Below, in pieces: positions 50,747 through 59,571 of a stretch of 64,000 bases of DNA (the stretch's first letter is position 1; every line of letters starts with the position of its first letter). The stretch is taken from contig JAJDUZ010000066.1 in NCBI GenBank assembly GCA_022826385.1, positions 1 through 64,000 on the forward strand. Direction: 5' to 3'. The notes beneath the pieces were generated by a model. It did not search any database, was not told the origin of the DNA, and was given only the letters and a program-made list of their open reading frames with translations. The translations under genes and the position numbers were made by a program. Source of the DNA: Silicimonas sp. (GTDB lineage Bacteria > Pseudomonadota > Alphaproteobacteria > Rhodobacterales > Rhodobacteraceae).

Positions 50747-52102
50747 ATGAAAGGAATGCGCATGCGTTTTGCCCCGCTGGCCTTGATCACGTCACTCATT
50801 GTGGCCCCTGTGTCCGCATTGGCCACGGAAGTGACCAGCTTCGAACTGGACAACGGGATGGAGGTCGTGGTGGTCGAGAACCGCCGTGCCCCGGTCGTTG
50901 TCCACATGGTCTGGTACAAGGTCGGCGCTGCCGATGAGCCGAAGGGGCGCTCGGGGATTGCGCATTTCCTTGAACACCTGCTTTTCAAGGCCACCGACGA
51001 GCTCGAAGCGGGCGAGTTGTCGGAAACGGTGAACCGGAACGGCGGCAGCGACAACGCCTTCACGGCGCAGGATTATACCGGGTATTTCCAGCGGATCGCT
51101 TCGGATCGGCTTGAGCTGGTGATGTCGATGGAAGCCAGCCGGATGGACGGGTTGCGGCTTGTGCCGGAAGATATCGGAACCGAGCGCGACGTGGTCATCG
51201 AAGAGCGCAACCAGCGGGTCGAGAACACGCCGAACGCGCTCTTTGGCGAGCAGATGCGCGCGGCACAGTATCTGAACCACCCTTACGGCACGCCGGTGAT
51301 CGGCTGGAAGCACGAAGCCCATTCGCTGACCATGGAAGACGCGCTGGACTTCTATGCCCAGCACTATGGCCCGAATAATGCGATCCTGGTGGTGGCCGGG
51401 GACGCGGACCCGGACGAGGTGAAACGCCTTGCCGAGAAGCATTATGGTGTCATCCCACCCAACCCGAGCGTGGTTGAGCGCGACCGGGTGAAAGAACCGC
51501 CGCAACTTTCCGAACGCCGACTGGTCTTTGTCGACCCGCGTGTTGGCAACAATTTCGTCAACCGCACCTATCTGGCGCCCGAACGGGACCCCGGCGCGCA
51601 AGAGGAAGCCGCGGCGTTGACGCTGCTGGCAGAGGTTCTGGGTGGCTCGTCCACGACCTCGGTTCTGGCGCAGAAGCTGCAGTTCGAGGCCCAGAACTCG
51701 ATCTATGCGTCGGCCTGGTATTCCGGCCAATCGCTGGATGACACGACGTTCAACGTGGTCAATGTCCCGGTTCCCGGCGTTTCCTTGGAAGAGGCAGAGG
51801 CGGCGCTGGATCAGGCGATTGCAGAGTTCATCGAAGAGGGTGTCGATCCCGAGAAGCTTGACCGGATCAAGCGGCAGATCCGCGCGTCCGAGATCTATGC
51901 GCTGGATAACGTGCGAGGGCTGGCCAACCGCTATGGCTCGGGCCTGACCAGCGGCCTGACGATCGAAGATATCGAAGCGTGGCCGGATATTCTTCAAGCG
52001 GTCACCGGCGAGGATATCATCGCCGCGGCCAAGATGGTCTTCGACCGCCGCAAGGCCGTCACTGGCTACATGATGCAATCCGAGGAAGAGGTGACCCAAT
52101 GA
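50747..52102 (+). CDS. M16-family zinc peptidase (active subunit)
   Basis: 451 aa pitrilysin/processing-peptidase-like protein with a signal peptide (RFAPLALITSLIVAPVSALA), so periplasmic. The inverted zinc motif HFLEHLLFKAT is followed about 75 residues later by the third ligand in ERDVVIEERNQR. The C-terminal half has the usual inactive domain. It overlaps the second M16 gene by 4 nt (ATGA). Such pairs form a heterodimer in which this partner holds the zinc. Confidence 0.93.
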   Translation: MKGMRMRFAPLALITSLIVAPVSALATEVTSFELDNGMEVVVVENRRAPVVVHMVWYKVGAADEPKGRSGIAHFLEHLLFKATDELEAGELSETVNRNGGSDNAFTAQDYTGYFQRIASDRLELVMSMEASRMDGLRLVPEDIGTERDVVIEERNQRVENTPNALFGEQMRAAQYLNHPYGTPVIGWKHEAHSLTMEDALDFYAQHYGPNNAILVVAGDADPDEVKRLAEKHYGVIPPNPSVVERDRVKEPPQLSERRLVFVDPRVGNNFVNRTYLAPERDPGAQEEAAALTLLAEVLGGSSTTSVLAQKLQFEAQNSIYASAWYSGQSLDDTTFNVVNVPVPGVSLEEAEAALDQAIAEFIEEGVDPEKLDRIKRQIRASEIYALDNVRGLANRYGSGLTSGLTIEDIEAWPDILQAVTGEDIIAAAKMVFDRRKAVTGYMMQSEEEVTQ

Positions 52103-53412
52103 TCCGCTTTGCTCTGACCGTGGGGATGTTCTTCGGGCTGACAGTGCCTGTTCAGGCGGCCGTCGACATTCAGGAGATCGAAACGCCCGGCGGTATCGCC
52201 GCGTGGTTGGTCGAGGAAGACTCGATCCCCTTCACCGCACTGGAACTGCGCTTTGCCGGTGGCGCATCGCTGGACCGCGACGGCAAGCGGGGCGCCATCA
52301 ACCTGATGACGGCCACCATCGAGGAAGGTGCGGGCGATCTGGACGCTCAGGGATTTGCGGTCGCGCGGGACGATCTGGCCGCCTCGTTCAGCTTCGATGT
52401 CGGGCGCGACGGGCTCTCGGTCTCGGCGCGGTTCCTGACCGAAAACCGGGACGAGGCCATTGCTCTGCTTAAGCTGGCACTGACCCAGCCCCGCTTCGAT
52501 CAAGAGGCCATCGACCGGGTGCGCGAACAGGTGCTGTCGAACATCCGCAGCGATGCCAACGACCCCAACAGCATTGCCGGGCGGCGGCTGAATGCGCTGG
52601 CCTATGGCGATCACCCTTATGCGACGAACTATGAAGGCACGCTGGAAAGCGTCGGCGCCCTGACCCGCGAGGATATCTTGAATGCTTACGGTGACGTTTT
52701 GGTCAAGGATCGCGTCTTCGTGGGGGCCGCGGGCGACATCTCGGCTGAAGACCTCTCGGCACTGCTGGACGACCTTCTGGGCGATTTGCCGACGGACGGC
52801 GCGCCGTTGCCAGAACCGGTGGAACTGCAACTGACCGGCGGTGTCACGGTCGAGCCATTGAACGTACCGCAATCGGTTGCGCTGTTCGGGCATATCGGCA
52901 TTCCGCGAGATGACCCCGACTTCTTTCCGGCCTTTGTGGCAAACGAGGTCTTCGGGGGCTCGGGCTTGCAATCACGTCTCAGCCTGGAAGTGCGCGAGGA
53001 ACGCGGGCTGACCTATGGCATTGGCTCGTATCTGGTGAACTACGATTATTCCCACGTGCTGCTGGGCCAGTTTGCCTCGGCCAATGACCGGGTGAGCGAA
53101 GCGATTGACGTGGTTCTGGCCGAATGGGCCAAGATCGCCGAAGAAGGTGTCACGGAAGACGAACTGGATACGGCCAAGACCTATCTGACCGGGGCTTATC
53201 CGCTGCGGTTTGACAGCAATGCATCGATTGCACGTATCCTTGTCGGGATGCAGCAGGACGGGTTGCCGATCGACTATATCGAGACGCGAAACGGCAAAGT
53301 CGACGCGGTGACGCAGGAAGATGTGCAGCGCGTGGCCAAGCGGCTCTACCAGCCCGAAGCGCTGCGTTTCGTGGTCGTCGGGCAGCCCGAGGGGCTGGAA
53401 AGCGTCAATTGA
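52099..53412 (+). CDS. M16-family peptidase-like protein lacking the zinc motif (partner subunit)
   Basis: 437 aa with signal peptide (RFALTVGMFFGLTVPVQAA). It is homologous to the upstream peptidase, but no HxxEH is present; the equivalent place reads GKRGAINLMTATIEEG. REERGLTYGIGSYL keeps the R..Y substrate-binding motif of the partner subunits. ATG 52099 overlaps the previous stop. It probably forms an obligate pair with the zinc subunit, supplying part of the substrate chamber. Confidence 0.9.
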   Translation: MIRFALTVGMFFGLTVPVQAAVDIQEIETPGGIAAWLVEEDSIPFTALELRFAGGASLDRDGKRGAINLMTATIEEGAGDLDAQGFAVARDDLAASFSFDVGRDGLSVSARFLTENRDEAIALLKLALTQPRFDQEAIDRVREQVLSNIRSDANDPNSIAGRRLNALAYGDHPYATNYEGTLESVGALTREDILNAYGDVLVKDRVFVGAAGDISAEDLSALLDDLLGDLPTDGAPLPEPVELQLTGGVTVEPLNVPQSVALFGHIGIPRDDPDFFPAFVANEVFGGSGLQSRLSLEVREERGLTYGIGSYLVNYDYSHVLLGQFASANDRVSEAIDVVLAEWAKIAEEGVTEDELDTAKTYLTGAYPLRFDSNASIARILVGMQQDGLPIDYIETRNGKVDAVTQEDVQRVAKRLYQPEALRFVVVGQPEGLESVN

Positions 53413-53427
53413 AGTCAAGAGACGACT

Positions 53428-53442
53428 GACGCACCGTGCGTC
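53428..53442. terminator. short dyad after the M16 pair
   Basis: GACGCAC-C-GTGCGTC, perfect 7-bp arms, 15 nt after the stop. As RNA it makes only a 5-bp stem with a 5-nt loop and there is no T-run, so it is a weak terminator at best and could instead be a protein-binding site. Confidence 0.35.
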
Positions 53443-53502
53443 TCGAAGCCGCCGGCCCTATGATAAGGGGCGGTCGCAGATTGTTCTGTAAATTTCCCAA
53501 GC

Positions 53503-53530
53503 TTCAGTCAGCCCTCGGGCGATGACTGAA
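53503..53530. promoter_or_regulatory. leader hairpin upstream of the epimerase-like gene
   Basis: TTCAGTCA / TGACTGAA, perfect 8-bp arms, with an inner GCCC-TC-GGGC stem giving about 12 bp in total with a 2-nt bulge. It ends 30 nt before the ATG at 53561, just ahead of the ribosome site GAAGGAGGAGGG. It may be an operator or a leader hairpin. Confidence 0.5.
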
Positions 53531-53560
53531 CTTGGCGCGAAGCGAAGGAGGAGGGTCCAC

Positions 53561-54463
53561 ATGCGCGTGCTTTTCACTGGGGGTGCCGGCAAGGCTGGTC
53601 GCCATGCTGTTGCCTATCTTCTGGCGCAGGGCCATCGGGTTCTGAACGTCGACAAAGTGCCGCTGGACATGCCGGGCGTCGACAACCGCATCGCTGACAT
53701 CACCGACCCCGGTCACATGCATGACGTCATGCAATCCTATGCGAATTTTGACGAGCTTCGACCGGGCACCGGCGTGCCCGCATTCGATGCCGTCGTTCAC
53801 TTTGCCGCTGTGCCGCGCATCCTCGTGACCGGTGACAACGAATGCTATCGAACCAATGTCATGGGCACCTACAACATTATTGATGCAGCCCTGAAAGCCG
53901 GTGTCCGCAAGATCATCTTCGCCTCCTCTGAAACCACCTATGGCGTGTGCTTCTGGGATGGTGAGAAAAAGCCAGACTACCTGCCGATCGACGAAGCGCA
54001 TCCAACCGTGCCTATGGACAGCTATGCCATGTCCAAGGTCGTGAACGAGGCGACGGCGCGCAGCTTTCAAGCGCGCAGCGGGGCCGACATCTATGGGCTG
54101 CGCATCAACAACGTGATCGAGCCGCACGAGTACAAGTCCGATTTCCCGGGCTATATCGCCAACCCCGAGACCCGGTTGCGGAACATCTTCGCCTATATCG
54201 ACGCGCGGGACCTGGGCCAGATGGTGGACCGGTGCCTGAAAACAGACGGGCTTGGGTTCGAGGTGTTCAACGTCTCGAACGACGATCATTCCGTGGCGGA
54301 TTCCACGCCGGAATTGCTGGCCAGATTCTATGAGGGTGTACCGGTCACCAGGGAGATGGGCTCGACCGAGACATTCTATTCCAATGAAAAAGCCAAGCGG
54401 CTGCTTGGCTTCGCGCCCCAGCATCACTGGCGCATGTATCTGGACGACCCGACCCGGGCCTGA
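53561..54463 (+). CDS. NAD(P)-dependent epimerase/dehydratase-family oxidoreductase
   Basis: 300 aa extended-SDR protein. The Rossmann motif is LFTGGAGKAGRHAVAYLL, the catalytic pair is in DSYAMSKVV (Tyr and Lys), and VHFAAVPRILVTG and IFASSETTYGVCFW are typical of the NAD-dependent epimerase/uronate dehydrogenase-like group. ATG 53561 follows a strong GGAGGAGGG; the 53522 start of the track lies inside the leader hairpin. The substrate is unknown, probably a sugar or sugar-nucleotide. It is convergent with the TPR gene across a hairpin. Confidence 0.86.
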   Translation: MRVLFTGGAGKAGRHAVAYLLAQGHRVLNVDKVPLDMPGVDNRIADITDPGHMHDVMQSYANFDELRPGTGVPAFDAVVHFAAVPRILVTGDNECYRTNVMGTYNIIDAALKAGVRKIIFASSETTYGVCFWDGEKKPDYLPIDEAHPTVPMDSYAMSKVVNEATARSFQARSGADIYGLRINNVIEPHEYKSDFPGYIANPETRLRNIFAYIDARDLGQMVDRCLKTDGLGFEVFNVSNDDHSVADSTPELLARFYEGVPVTREMGSTETFYSNEKAKRLLGFAPQHHWRMYLDDPTRA

Positions 54464-54467
54464 GGCG

Positions 54468-54490
54468 TGGCCCGGCCTGACGCCGGGCCA
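54468..54490. terminator. two-way hairpin between convergent genes
   Basis: Perfect 9-bp GC-rich stem TGGCCCGGC / GCCGGGCCA with loop CTGAC, 4 nt after one stop and 9 nt from the other. No T-run is present on either side, so termination may need Rho or be partial. Confidence 0.6.
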
Positions 54491-54499
54491 ACCAGCCCA

Positions 54500-55042
54500 T
54501 TAGTAGGTGCTGCCGGGCTTGCCGTTGATGGCAGCCTTCAGCGACACGTAAGCCCATGTTTCGCGGCCACCGCGCTGGATGATTTCACGCAGTTGCTGCT
54601 TGGCCCCATCGACATCGCCCATCGAGACAAGGCCCTGACCCATATAGGAGCGCGCCAGGATGTAGTCCGGGTCCTGTTCAAGCGCAGCGCCATAATAGGC
54701 CATGGCATCGGCCATCTTGCCCTGCTTGCGGCTGATGAAGCCACGATAGTTCAGGAAGCGCGCGTCGTTCGGTTCGTCGGCGCTGGCCATCACGAGATAA
54801 GCGCGGTCATAGGCGCCGGCATAGGCCAGCTCGCGGACGGCGTCATAACGCTGGTCGTCGTTGAACGACTGCTGGTCGGCGTCGACGCAGACCTTCGCGT
54901 CCTCGTCATAGATCTGACCGTCGGTGCATTCGGTCGTCGTGCTGGTGGTCTTCGGCGGGGTGCTGTCCTCGCTGCCTGCGGCATGGGCGTTGATGGTCAT
55001 CGCAAGGAAAAGGGGTAGGGCGGTGTAAAATGTGCGGCGCAT
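54500..55042 (-). CDS. periplasmic TPR-containing protein
   Basis: 180 aa from ATG 55042, beginning with a signal peptide (RRTFYTALPLFLAMTINAHA). A cysteine pair follows in TECTDGQIYDEDAKVCVDAD, then TPR-like helices: NDDQRYDAVRELAYAGAYDRA, FLNYRGFISRKQGKMADAMA, DPDYILARSYMGQGLVSMGD. It probably scaffolds envelope proteins; no enzyme motif is seen. The longer track start (55084) is possible but weakens the signal peptide. Confidence 0.78.
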   Translation of the reverse strand: MRRTFYTALPLFLAMTINAHAAGSEDSTPPKTTSTTTECTDGQIYDEDAKVCVDADQQSFNDDQRYDAVRELAYAGAYDRAYLVMASADEPNDARFLNYRGFISRKQGKMADAMAYYGAALEQDPDYILARSYMGQGLVSMGDVDGAKQQLREIIQRGGRETWAYVSLKAAINGKPGSTY

Positions 55043-55111
55043 GGCGGCCTCCAATCTGTGGTTCATGCCTGTCTTACGCGCCAAGCTAGGGCTTTATTCA
55101 CGCCGGACCGC

Positions 55112-55145
55112 AAAAAAGAAACGGCCGCACCTAAAGGCACGGCCG
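55112..55145 (-). terminator. rho-independent terminator of carD
   Basis: On the minus strand a 10-bp stem CGGCCGTGCC / GGTGCGGCCG (two wobble pairs) with loop TTTA is followed by TTTCTTTTTT. It starts 24 nt after the carD stop and is the best classical terminator in the window. Confidence 0.88.
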
Positions 55146-55168
55146 GTTTCATGTGTTTTGCTAGGAAA

Positions 55169-55678
55169 TCAGGCAGCGCGGCTCAGAAGAACCTCGCCCA
55201 CTTCACGCTGTGCGTCCAACTCGTCGGCACCGTTTACGGCAGCAACCTCGCGCGTCAGACGCTCCAAAGCGGCTTCGTAAAGCTGACGCTCGGAATAGCT
55301 CTGCTCGCGCTGGTCGTCGGCGCGGTGCAGGTCGCGGACCACTTCGGCAATGGCGATCAGATCGCCCGAGTTGATCTTCTGTTCATATTCCTGCGCCCGG
55401 CGCGACCACATGGCCTTCTTGACCCGCGCCTTGCCCTTGAGCGTCGTCATCGCTTTCGACACCACGTCTGGCGACGACAGCGTGCGCATGCCGACATCGG
55501 CGGCCTTGTTTGTCGGCACGCGAAGCGTCATCTTGTCTTTCTCGAACGAGATCACGAAGAGTTCCAGCGTCAGACCGGCGATCTCCTGTTCCTCGATCGA
55601 AATGATTTGTCCGACACCATGGGCCGGATAGACCACATAGTCGTTCGGACGAAATTCCATCTTCTTGGGTTTGCTCAT
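55169..55678 (-). CDS. carD: CarD-family transcription factor
   Basis: 169 aa. The N-terminal RNA polymerase-interaction domain (RPNDYVVYPAHGVGQIISIEEQEI) is of the CarD/CdnL/TRCF type, and the helical DNA-binding part carries MWSRRAQEYEQKINSGDLIAIAEVVRDL. CarD binds the polymerase beta subunit and stabilises the open promoter complex at rRNA and other promoters. The gene has its own terminator. Its 5' side is a 260-nt gap that must hold its promoter. Confidence 0.94.
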   Translation of the reverse strand: MSKPKKMEFRPNDYVVYPAHGVGQIISIEEQEIAGLTLELFVISFEKDKMTLRVPTNKAADVGMRTLSSPDVVSKAMTTLKGKARVKKAMWSRRAQEYEQKINSGDLIAIAEVVRDLHRADDQREQSYSERQLYEAALERLTREVAAVNGADELDAQREVGEVLLSRAA

Positions 55679-55938
55679 TCAGCGTTGTCCCTTTTTGGCC
55701 ATGAGCCCGGTTTGCGACACAAAAAGACCCGCGGGAGTCGGATTGTTTCCTCCCGTCGAAGCAGCCCTGTCGTTTTGAAACCGAGCCTTCACGACCCTGT
55801 TCAGCCCTATGTAACGGAAATATAGCTGAAAATTAGGGCATTTCCAAGGCGTGGGCATGATAGCTGGCACTAGCCCCATAAAAACAAGGGCATTTTGGTG
55901 CAAATTACCGCGCGTCAACTTTGGCTTGCGCGGCGAAT
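55679..55938. other. 260-nt gap upstream of carD
   Basis: No supported gene. A 79-aa minus-strand frame crosses it but has no family features. A short dyad CGGGAG-N12-CTCCCG (55732-55755) stands in the carD leader. The part near 55810-55900 is AT-richer and probably contains the carD promoter. Confidence 0.4.
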
Positions 55939-56274
55939 CTAGCCGCCTTCGCCCGCGGTTTCCGAGAAGAGTTCCATCTTGCCTTCCTTGCCGTCCATTT
56001 CGTCAGCAGTTGGCAAAGGATCCTTCTTGGTGATGATCACCGGCCACTCTTCCGAGTACTTCCGGTTGAACTCGACCCACTTCTCCATATCCGGTTCGGT
56101 ATCGGGCCGAATGGCATCTGCCGGGCATTCCGGTTCGCAGACACCGCAATCGATGCATTCGTCGGGGTGGATCACCAGCATGTTCTCACCCTCATAGAAA
56201 CAATCCACGGGGCAAACCTCGACACAGTCGGTGTATTTGCAGGCGATACAATTGTCGGTGACGACATAGGTCAT
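55939..56274 (-). CDS. fdxA: 7-Fe ferredoxin FdxA
   Basis: 111 aa ferredoxin with one [3Fe-4S] and one [4Fe-4S] cluster. The first half [21 protein letters not shown] and second [16 protein letters not shown] give the expected cysteine spacing; the long C-terminal extension ([18 protein letters not shown]) is diagnostic of the FdxA family. It is a cytoplasmic electron carrier. Order helicase, S4, fdxA, carD on one strand is conserved in Rhodobacterales. Confidence 0.94.
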   Translation of the reverse strand: MTYVVTDNCIACKYTDCVEVCPVDCFYEGENMLVIHPDECIDCGVCEPECPADAIRPDTEPDMEKWVEFNRKYSEEWPVIITKKDPLPTADEMDGKEGKMELFSETAGEGG

Positions 56275-56324
56275 GCGGGTCTCTCACGAAGCTCAACGGC
56301 GGAGAGGTAACCCGCCCGCCCCGG

Positions 56325-56693
56325 TCATTCAAGCGGGCCGTGCTTGGAAAGACGCGCGTTGCGACGATCTTTCTTGCTGGGGCGGCCTGTTCTCTCGATC
56401 GAGGCTTGGGCGGGACGCTCTTCTTCGGGGGGCGTCAGATCGGTGTAAAGCGTTTGGGCTTCGGGGGCTGGACCGCGCCGTGTTGCCAGAGCTTCGACCC
56501 GGATCACGCGGATGCGGCGGGCTTGCGGGAAGGTCAACGTGACGCCCGTGCGCAGCGCATGCGCGGGTTTCGAAACGCGGGTGCCATCCACGCGAACGTT
56601 GCCACCCGAGACCAGCTTGGTTGCAAGGCTGCGTGTCTTGAAAAACCGCGCATGCCAAAGCCACTGGTCCAGACGTTGGGTTTCGTCGCTCAT
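56325..56693 (-). CDS. S4 RNA-binding domain protein (Hsp15-like)
   Basis: 122 aa with an N-terminal S4 domain: LDQWLWHARFFKTRSLATKLV, VRVDGTRVSKPAHALRTGVTLTF. This is the heat-shock protein 15 type, which in E. coli binds stalled 50S subunits that carry nascent chains. The C-terminal tail is basic (SKKDRRNARLSKHG). It is 50 nt before fdxA and follows the helicase gene across a hairpin repeat. Confidence 0.87.
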   Translation of the reverse strand: MSDETQRLDQWLWHARFFKTRSLATKLVSGGNVRVDGTRVSKPAHALRTGVTLTFPQARRIRVIRVEALATRRGPAPEAQTLYTDLTPPEEERPAQASIERTGRPSKKDRRNARLSKHGPLE

Positions 56694-56710
56694 GTGGTCA
56701 CACGAGCGGG

Positions 56711-56756
56711 CGGAAACTTTGAAAGTTTCCGGTCCGATTTCTTGCCAAGAAATCGG
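56711..56756. repeat. bipartite double-hairpin repeat, copy 2 (inverted relative to copy 1)
   Basis: Hairpin B CGGAAACTTT-g-AAAGTTTCCG (56711-56731), 2 nt, then hairpin A CCGATTTCTT-gcc-AAGAAATCGG (56734-56756). It stands between the helicase stop and the S4 gene start, both on the minus strand. Confidence 0.8.
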
Positions 56757-56765
56757 CGCCCCGCA

Positions 56766-59507
56766 TCAATCCGAGTTCGTCTTCAAACCCATCAGCGCCT
56801 GAGCGAACGGGTTGTCGGGATCGATCTTGTCCTTCTTCTGCGGTCTGGCTTCGAAGCTGCGAGGCTTGTTGCCCCCGTCGCGGCGTGGTTTGCCCTTGCC
56901 CTTCGGCTTGCCGTCGCGTTTGCCCTGCGGCTTGCCTTTGCGCTGCTGGTTTGCACCGCGATTGCCCGCCCATGTAAACGTATAGAACACCTCGATACGA
57001 TCTTCTGGCTCGGCATCGCCTGTTTCGGCTTCGGGTGTCGCAGAGACATCTTCCGGGATCGGGTTCGCGGGTGCGTCCTCTGATTGCGGCTCGGTTTCGG
57101 CAGGCGGCGTTGCCGCTTCGGTAGAGACCGGCTTTTCACGCTCGCCGCGCTCGGCCTTGTAGCCCAGTCCTTCCATCAGGTTGGCGAACTGCTCCAGGGT
57201 CATGCCCGTGATCGAGAGCATGTCCGGGTTGGCTTCGAACCCGCCCCGGCTGTCTTCCGACCGCACGAGATCGGCCAGACGTTCCAGCATATCGATCCGA
57301 ATGGCGCGGTCTCCGGCAGGCTTGTAGCCCGACATCAGGTAAATCTGCGCTTCGATCCCGTTGATATGCGGGATGGTCACCAAGCCGGGCGGCGGGCTTT
57401 CGGGAAACTCGTCGGCGCCATTGGCCAGCGACCAAAGCACCAGACGCAGCCGGGTCGGCGCGGGCTTCAACAGGGCCTGCATGAAAATGGTGAATTGGCC
57501 AAAGCGAATGCCGTGCTTCCGCAGCAGGCCACGCGCATCCTGATCCAGGTTCTTCACGTCTTGCGCCACGTCGCGGCGGTCGATGATCCCCATCGCCTCG
57601 ACCATCCGGAAGCCAAAGCCACGCGCCATGCCGGTCAGGGCCTCGTCCTTCTGGATGTCCAAAAGCGGCTCGAACAGCGAAGCGATCTTGCGGTCAATGA
57701 AGTGCTGCAAGCGGCGTTGCACCTTGTCCGCCACTTCTGTGCCGGCTTCTTCGTCGACAAAAGCAACAGCGCGCGGCTTCATCGGGTCATCGCCCGCGAC
57801 CAGCTTGCCGATGGCATGCTCGCCCCACATGAGGCCGCCCTGTTCGGTAAAGTCCATCTCCGTGTCCGGCGCGTTATAGAACCGGTCGGCGCGCAGGTGG
57901 AATTCCGGTTGCAGTGCCGCCGTTGCGGCCGCTTTCAGCGTCTTGGCTTCATCGCCGGTGGCGCTGGCATCCTGATGGAACCGGAACCCCTCCAGACGGC
58001 CGACGAATTGTCCTTCGACCGTAACTTCACCATTCTCGTTCACTTCGGCCACAAGAGCCTCCTTTTGCTTCAACCGCCGAAGCAGAACACTGGTCCGCCG
58101 GTCGACAAATCTTTGGGTCAGAGCCTCGTGGAGCGCATCTGACAGGCGGTCTTCTACCGCGCGCGTCTCGTCCCGCCAATGGTCTTCGTCACGCGTCCAC
58201 CCTTTCCGTTGTGCCACATAGGTCCATGTGCGCACAAAGGCGAGCCGTTTCGACAGCGTATCGATATCGCCATCGGTGCGGTCGATGCGCTTGATCTGAC
58301 GGGCCAGCCAGTCTTCCGGGACTTCACTGTGCTCGTGCAGGAAGCCGAAAATCGCGGTCAGCAAGCTGGCGTGTTCCTGGTGGCTGATGCCGCGAAAGTC
58401 GGGAATGCGGCACACATCCCATAACAAACGCACCGACGCACCATCACTGGCGCGGGCGCGTGTTTCGGCGTCCTCGCCCAGCGTTTTCAGCGCAATCAGG
58501 TCGTCCGCCTCGCGGGCACGCACCACCTGTTCCAGTGTTGGTGTGGCTTCAAGCGAGTGGATCAGGCGATCGATGCTGCCGAATTCCAGATCGGAGTTGC
58601 GCCATTGCAGCTTTTTCAGGGGCGTGAAGCTGTGCGAGGTGATCGCCTCGACCACGCGGTCATCCAGCGGCGGGGCTTCGCCGGTGACACCGAAGGTCCC
58701 ATCGCGCTGAAACCGCCCCGCACGCCCGGCGATCTGGGCCAGTTCATTCGGCTGAAGATCGCGCATGCGGCGGCCGTCGAACTTCCGGAGCCCGGAAAAC
58801 GCGACATGGTTGATTTCAAGGTTCAGCCCCATCCCGATCGCGTCCGTTGCGACCAGATAGTCGACATCGCCGTTCTGATACATGTCGACCTGCGCATTGC
58901 GGGTGCGTGGGCTGAGCGCGCCCATCACCACCGCGGCTCCGCCCTTCTGGCGGCGAAGAAGCTCGGCCACGGCATAGACGTTGTCGACCGAGAAGCCGAC
59001 GATTGCGGCGCGTGGGGTCATCCGACTGATCTTCTTCGAGCCGGAGTAGCTGAGGGTCGAGAACCTCTCTCGGCGCTGGAATTGCGCACCGGGGACAAGT
59101 GCGTTGATAACACCACGCATGGTGTCAGAGCCCATGAAGATGGTTTCGTGCAATCCGCGCGCGTGCAGCAGGCGTTCGGTAAAGACATGCCCGCGCTCGG
59201 GGTCGGCACAAAGCTGGATCTCGTCAACGGCGAGGAAGTCCACACCCATGCCTTCGGGCATCGCCTCGGTCGTGCAGACCCAGTATTGCGTTCGGGGTGG
59301 GACAATACGCTCTTCCCCGGTCACAAGGGCCACGACAGAAGGGCCGCGTACGGCGACGATGCGGTCATAGACCTCGCGCGCCAGCAATCGCAGCGGCAGG
59401 CCGATGATCCCGGTCCGGTGCCCCAGCATCCGTTCGATGGCGTAATGTGTCTTGCCGGTATTGGTCGGTCCGAGGACCGCCGTCACACGGCCTTGTGTCT
59501 GGGACAT
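56766..59507 (-). CDS. SUV3-like helicase of superfamily 2 (RNA helicase candidate)
   Basis: 913 aa. From ATG 59507 the N-terminus MSQTQGRVTAVLGPTNTGKTHYAIERML holds Walker A; the DEIQ box (AVDEIQLC) and the GRAGRF motif VI of SUV3/mitochondrial degradosome helicases follow, then a SUV3 C-terminal region. The last ~150 residues are low complexity: acidic/proline then basic (KGKPQGKRDGKPKGKGKPRRDG), likely an RNA-binding tail. The track start 59609 would read through the hairpin repeat. Probably acts in RNA turnover or repair; the link to the S4 protein gene downstream supports RNA. Confidence 0.88.
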   Translation of the reverse strand: MSQTQGRVTAVLGPTNTGKTHYAIERMLGHRTGIIGLPLRLLAREVYDRIVAVRGPSVVALVTGEERIVPPRTQYWVCTTEAMPEGMGVDFLAVDEIQLCADPERGHVFTERLLHARGLHETIFMGSDTMRGVINALVPGAQFQRRERFSTLSYSGSKKISRMTPRAAIVGFSVDNVYAVAELLRRQKGGAAVVMGALSPRTRNAQVDMYQNGDVDYLVATDAIGMGLNLEINHVAFSGLRKFDGRRMRDLQPNELAQIAGRAGRFQRDGTFGVTGEAPPLDDRVVEAITSHSFTPLKKLQWRNSDLEFGSIDRLIHSLEATPTLEQVVRAREADDLIALKTLGEDAETRARASDGASVRLLWDVCRIPDFRGISHQEHASLLTAIFGFLHEHSEVPEDWLARQIKRIDRTDGDIDTLSKRLAFVRTWTYVAQRKGWTRDEDHWRDETRAVEDRLSDALHEALTQRFVDRRTSVLLRRLKQKEALVAEVNENGEVTVEGQFVGRLEGFRFHQDASATGDEAKTLKAAATAALQPEFHLRADRFYNAPDTEMDFTEQGGLMWGEHAIGKLVAGDDPMKPRAVAFVDEEAGTEVADKVQRRLQHFIDRKIASLFEPLLDIQKDEALTGMARGFGFRMVEAMGIIDRRDVAQDVKNLDQDARGLLRKHGIRFGQFTIFMQALLKPAPTRLRLVLWSLANGADEFPESPPPGLVTIPHINGIEAQIYLMSGYKPAGDRAIRIDMLERLADLVRSEDSRGGFEANPDMLSITGMTLEQFANLMEGLGYKAERGEREKPVSTEAATPPAETEPQSEDAPANPIPEDVSATPEAETGDAEPEDRIEVFYTFTWAGNRGANQQRKGKPQGKRDGKPKGKGKPRRDGGNKPRSFEARPQKKDKIDPDNPFAQALMGLKTNSD

Positions 59508-59571
59508 GAGAGGGAAACGAGATGTTGCAAAGCTGCCCCGGGTTAAAGCGGCTTGGCTTCGGTGCAGCAAG

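Noticed and set aside
53522-53560. Earlier start (53522) for the epimerase-like gene
   Set aside because: It lies inside the leader hairpin and before the strong GGAGGAGGG site that serves ATG 53561.
55679-55918. 79-aa minus-strand frame directly upstream of carD
   Set aside because: Ends exactly at the carD start but shows no family features or ribosome site; treated as leader/promoter DNA.
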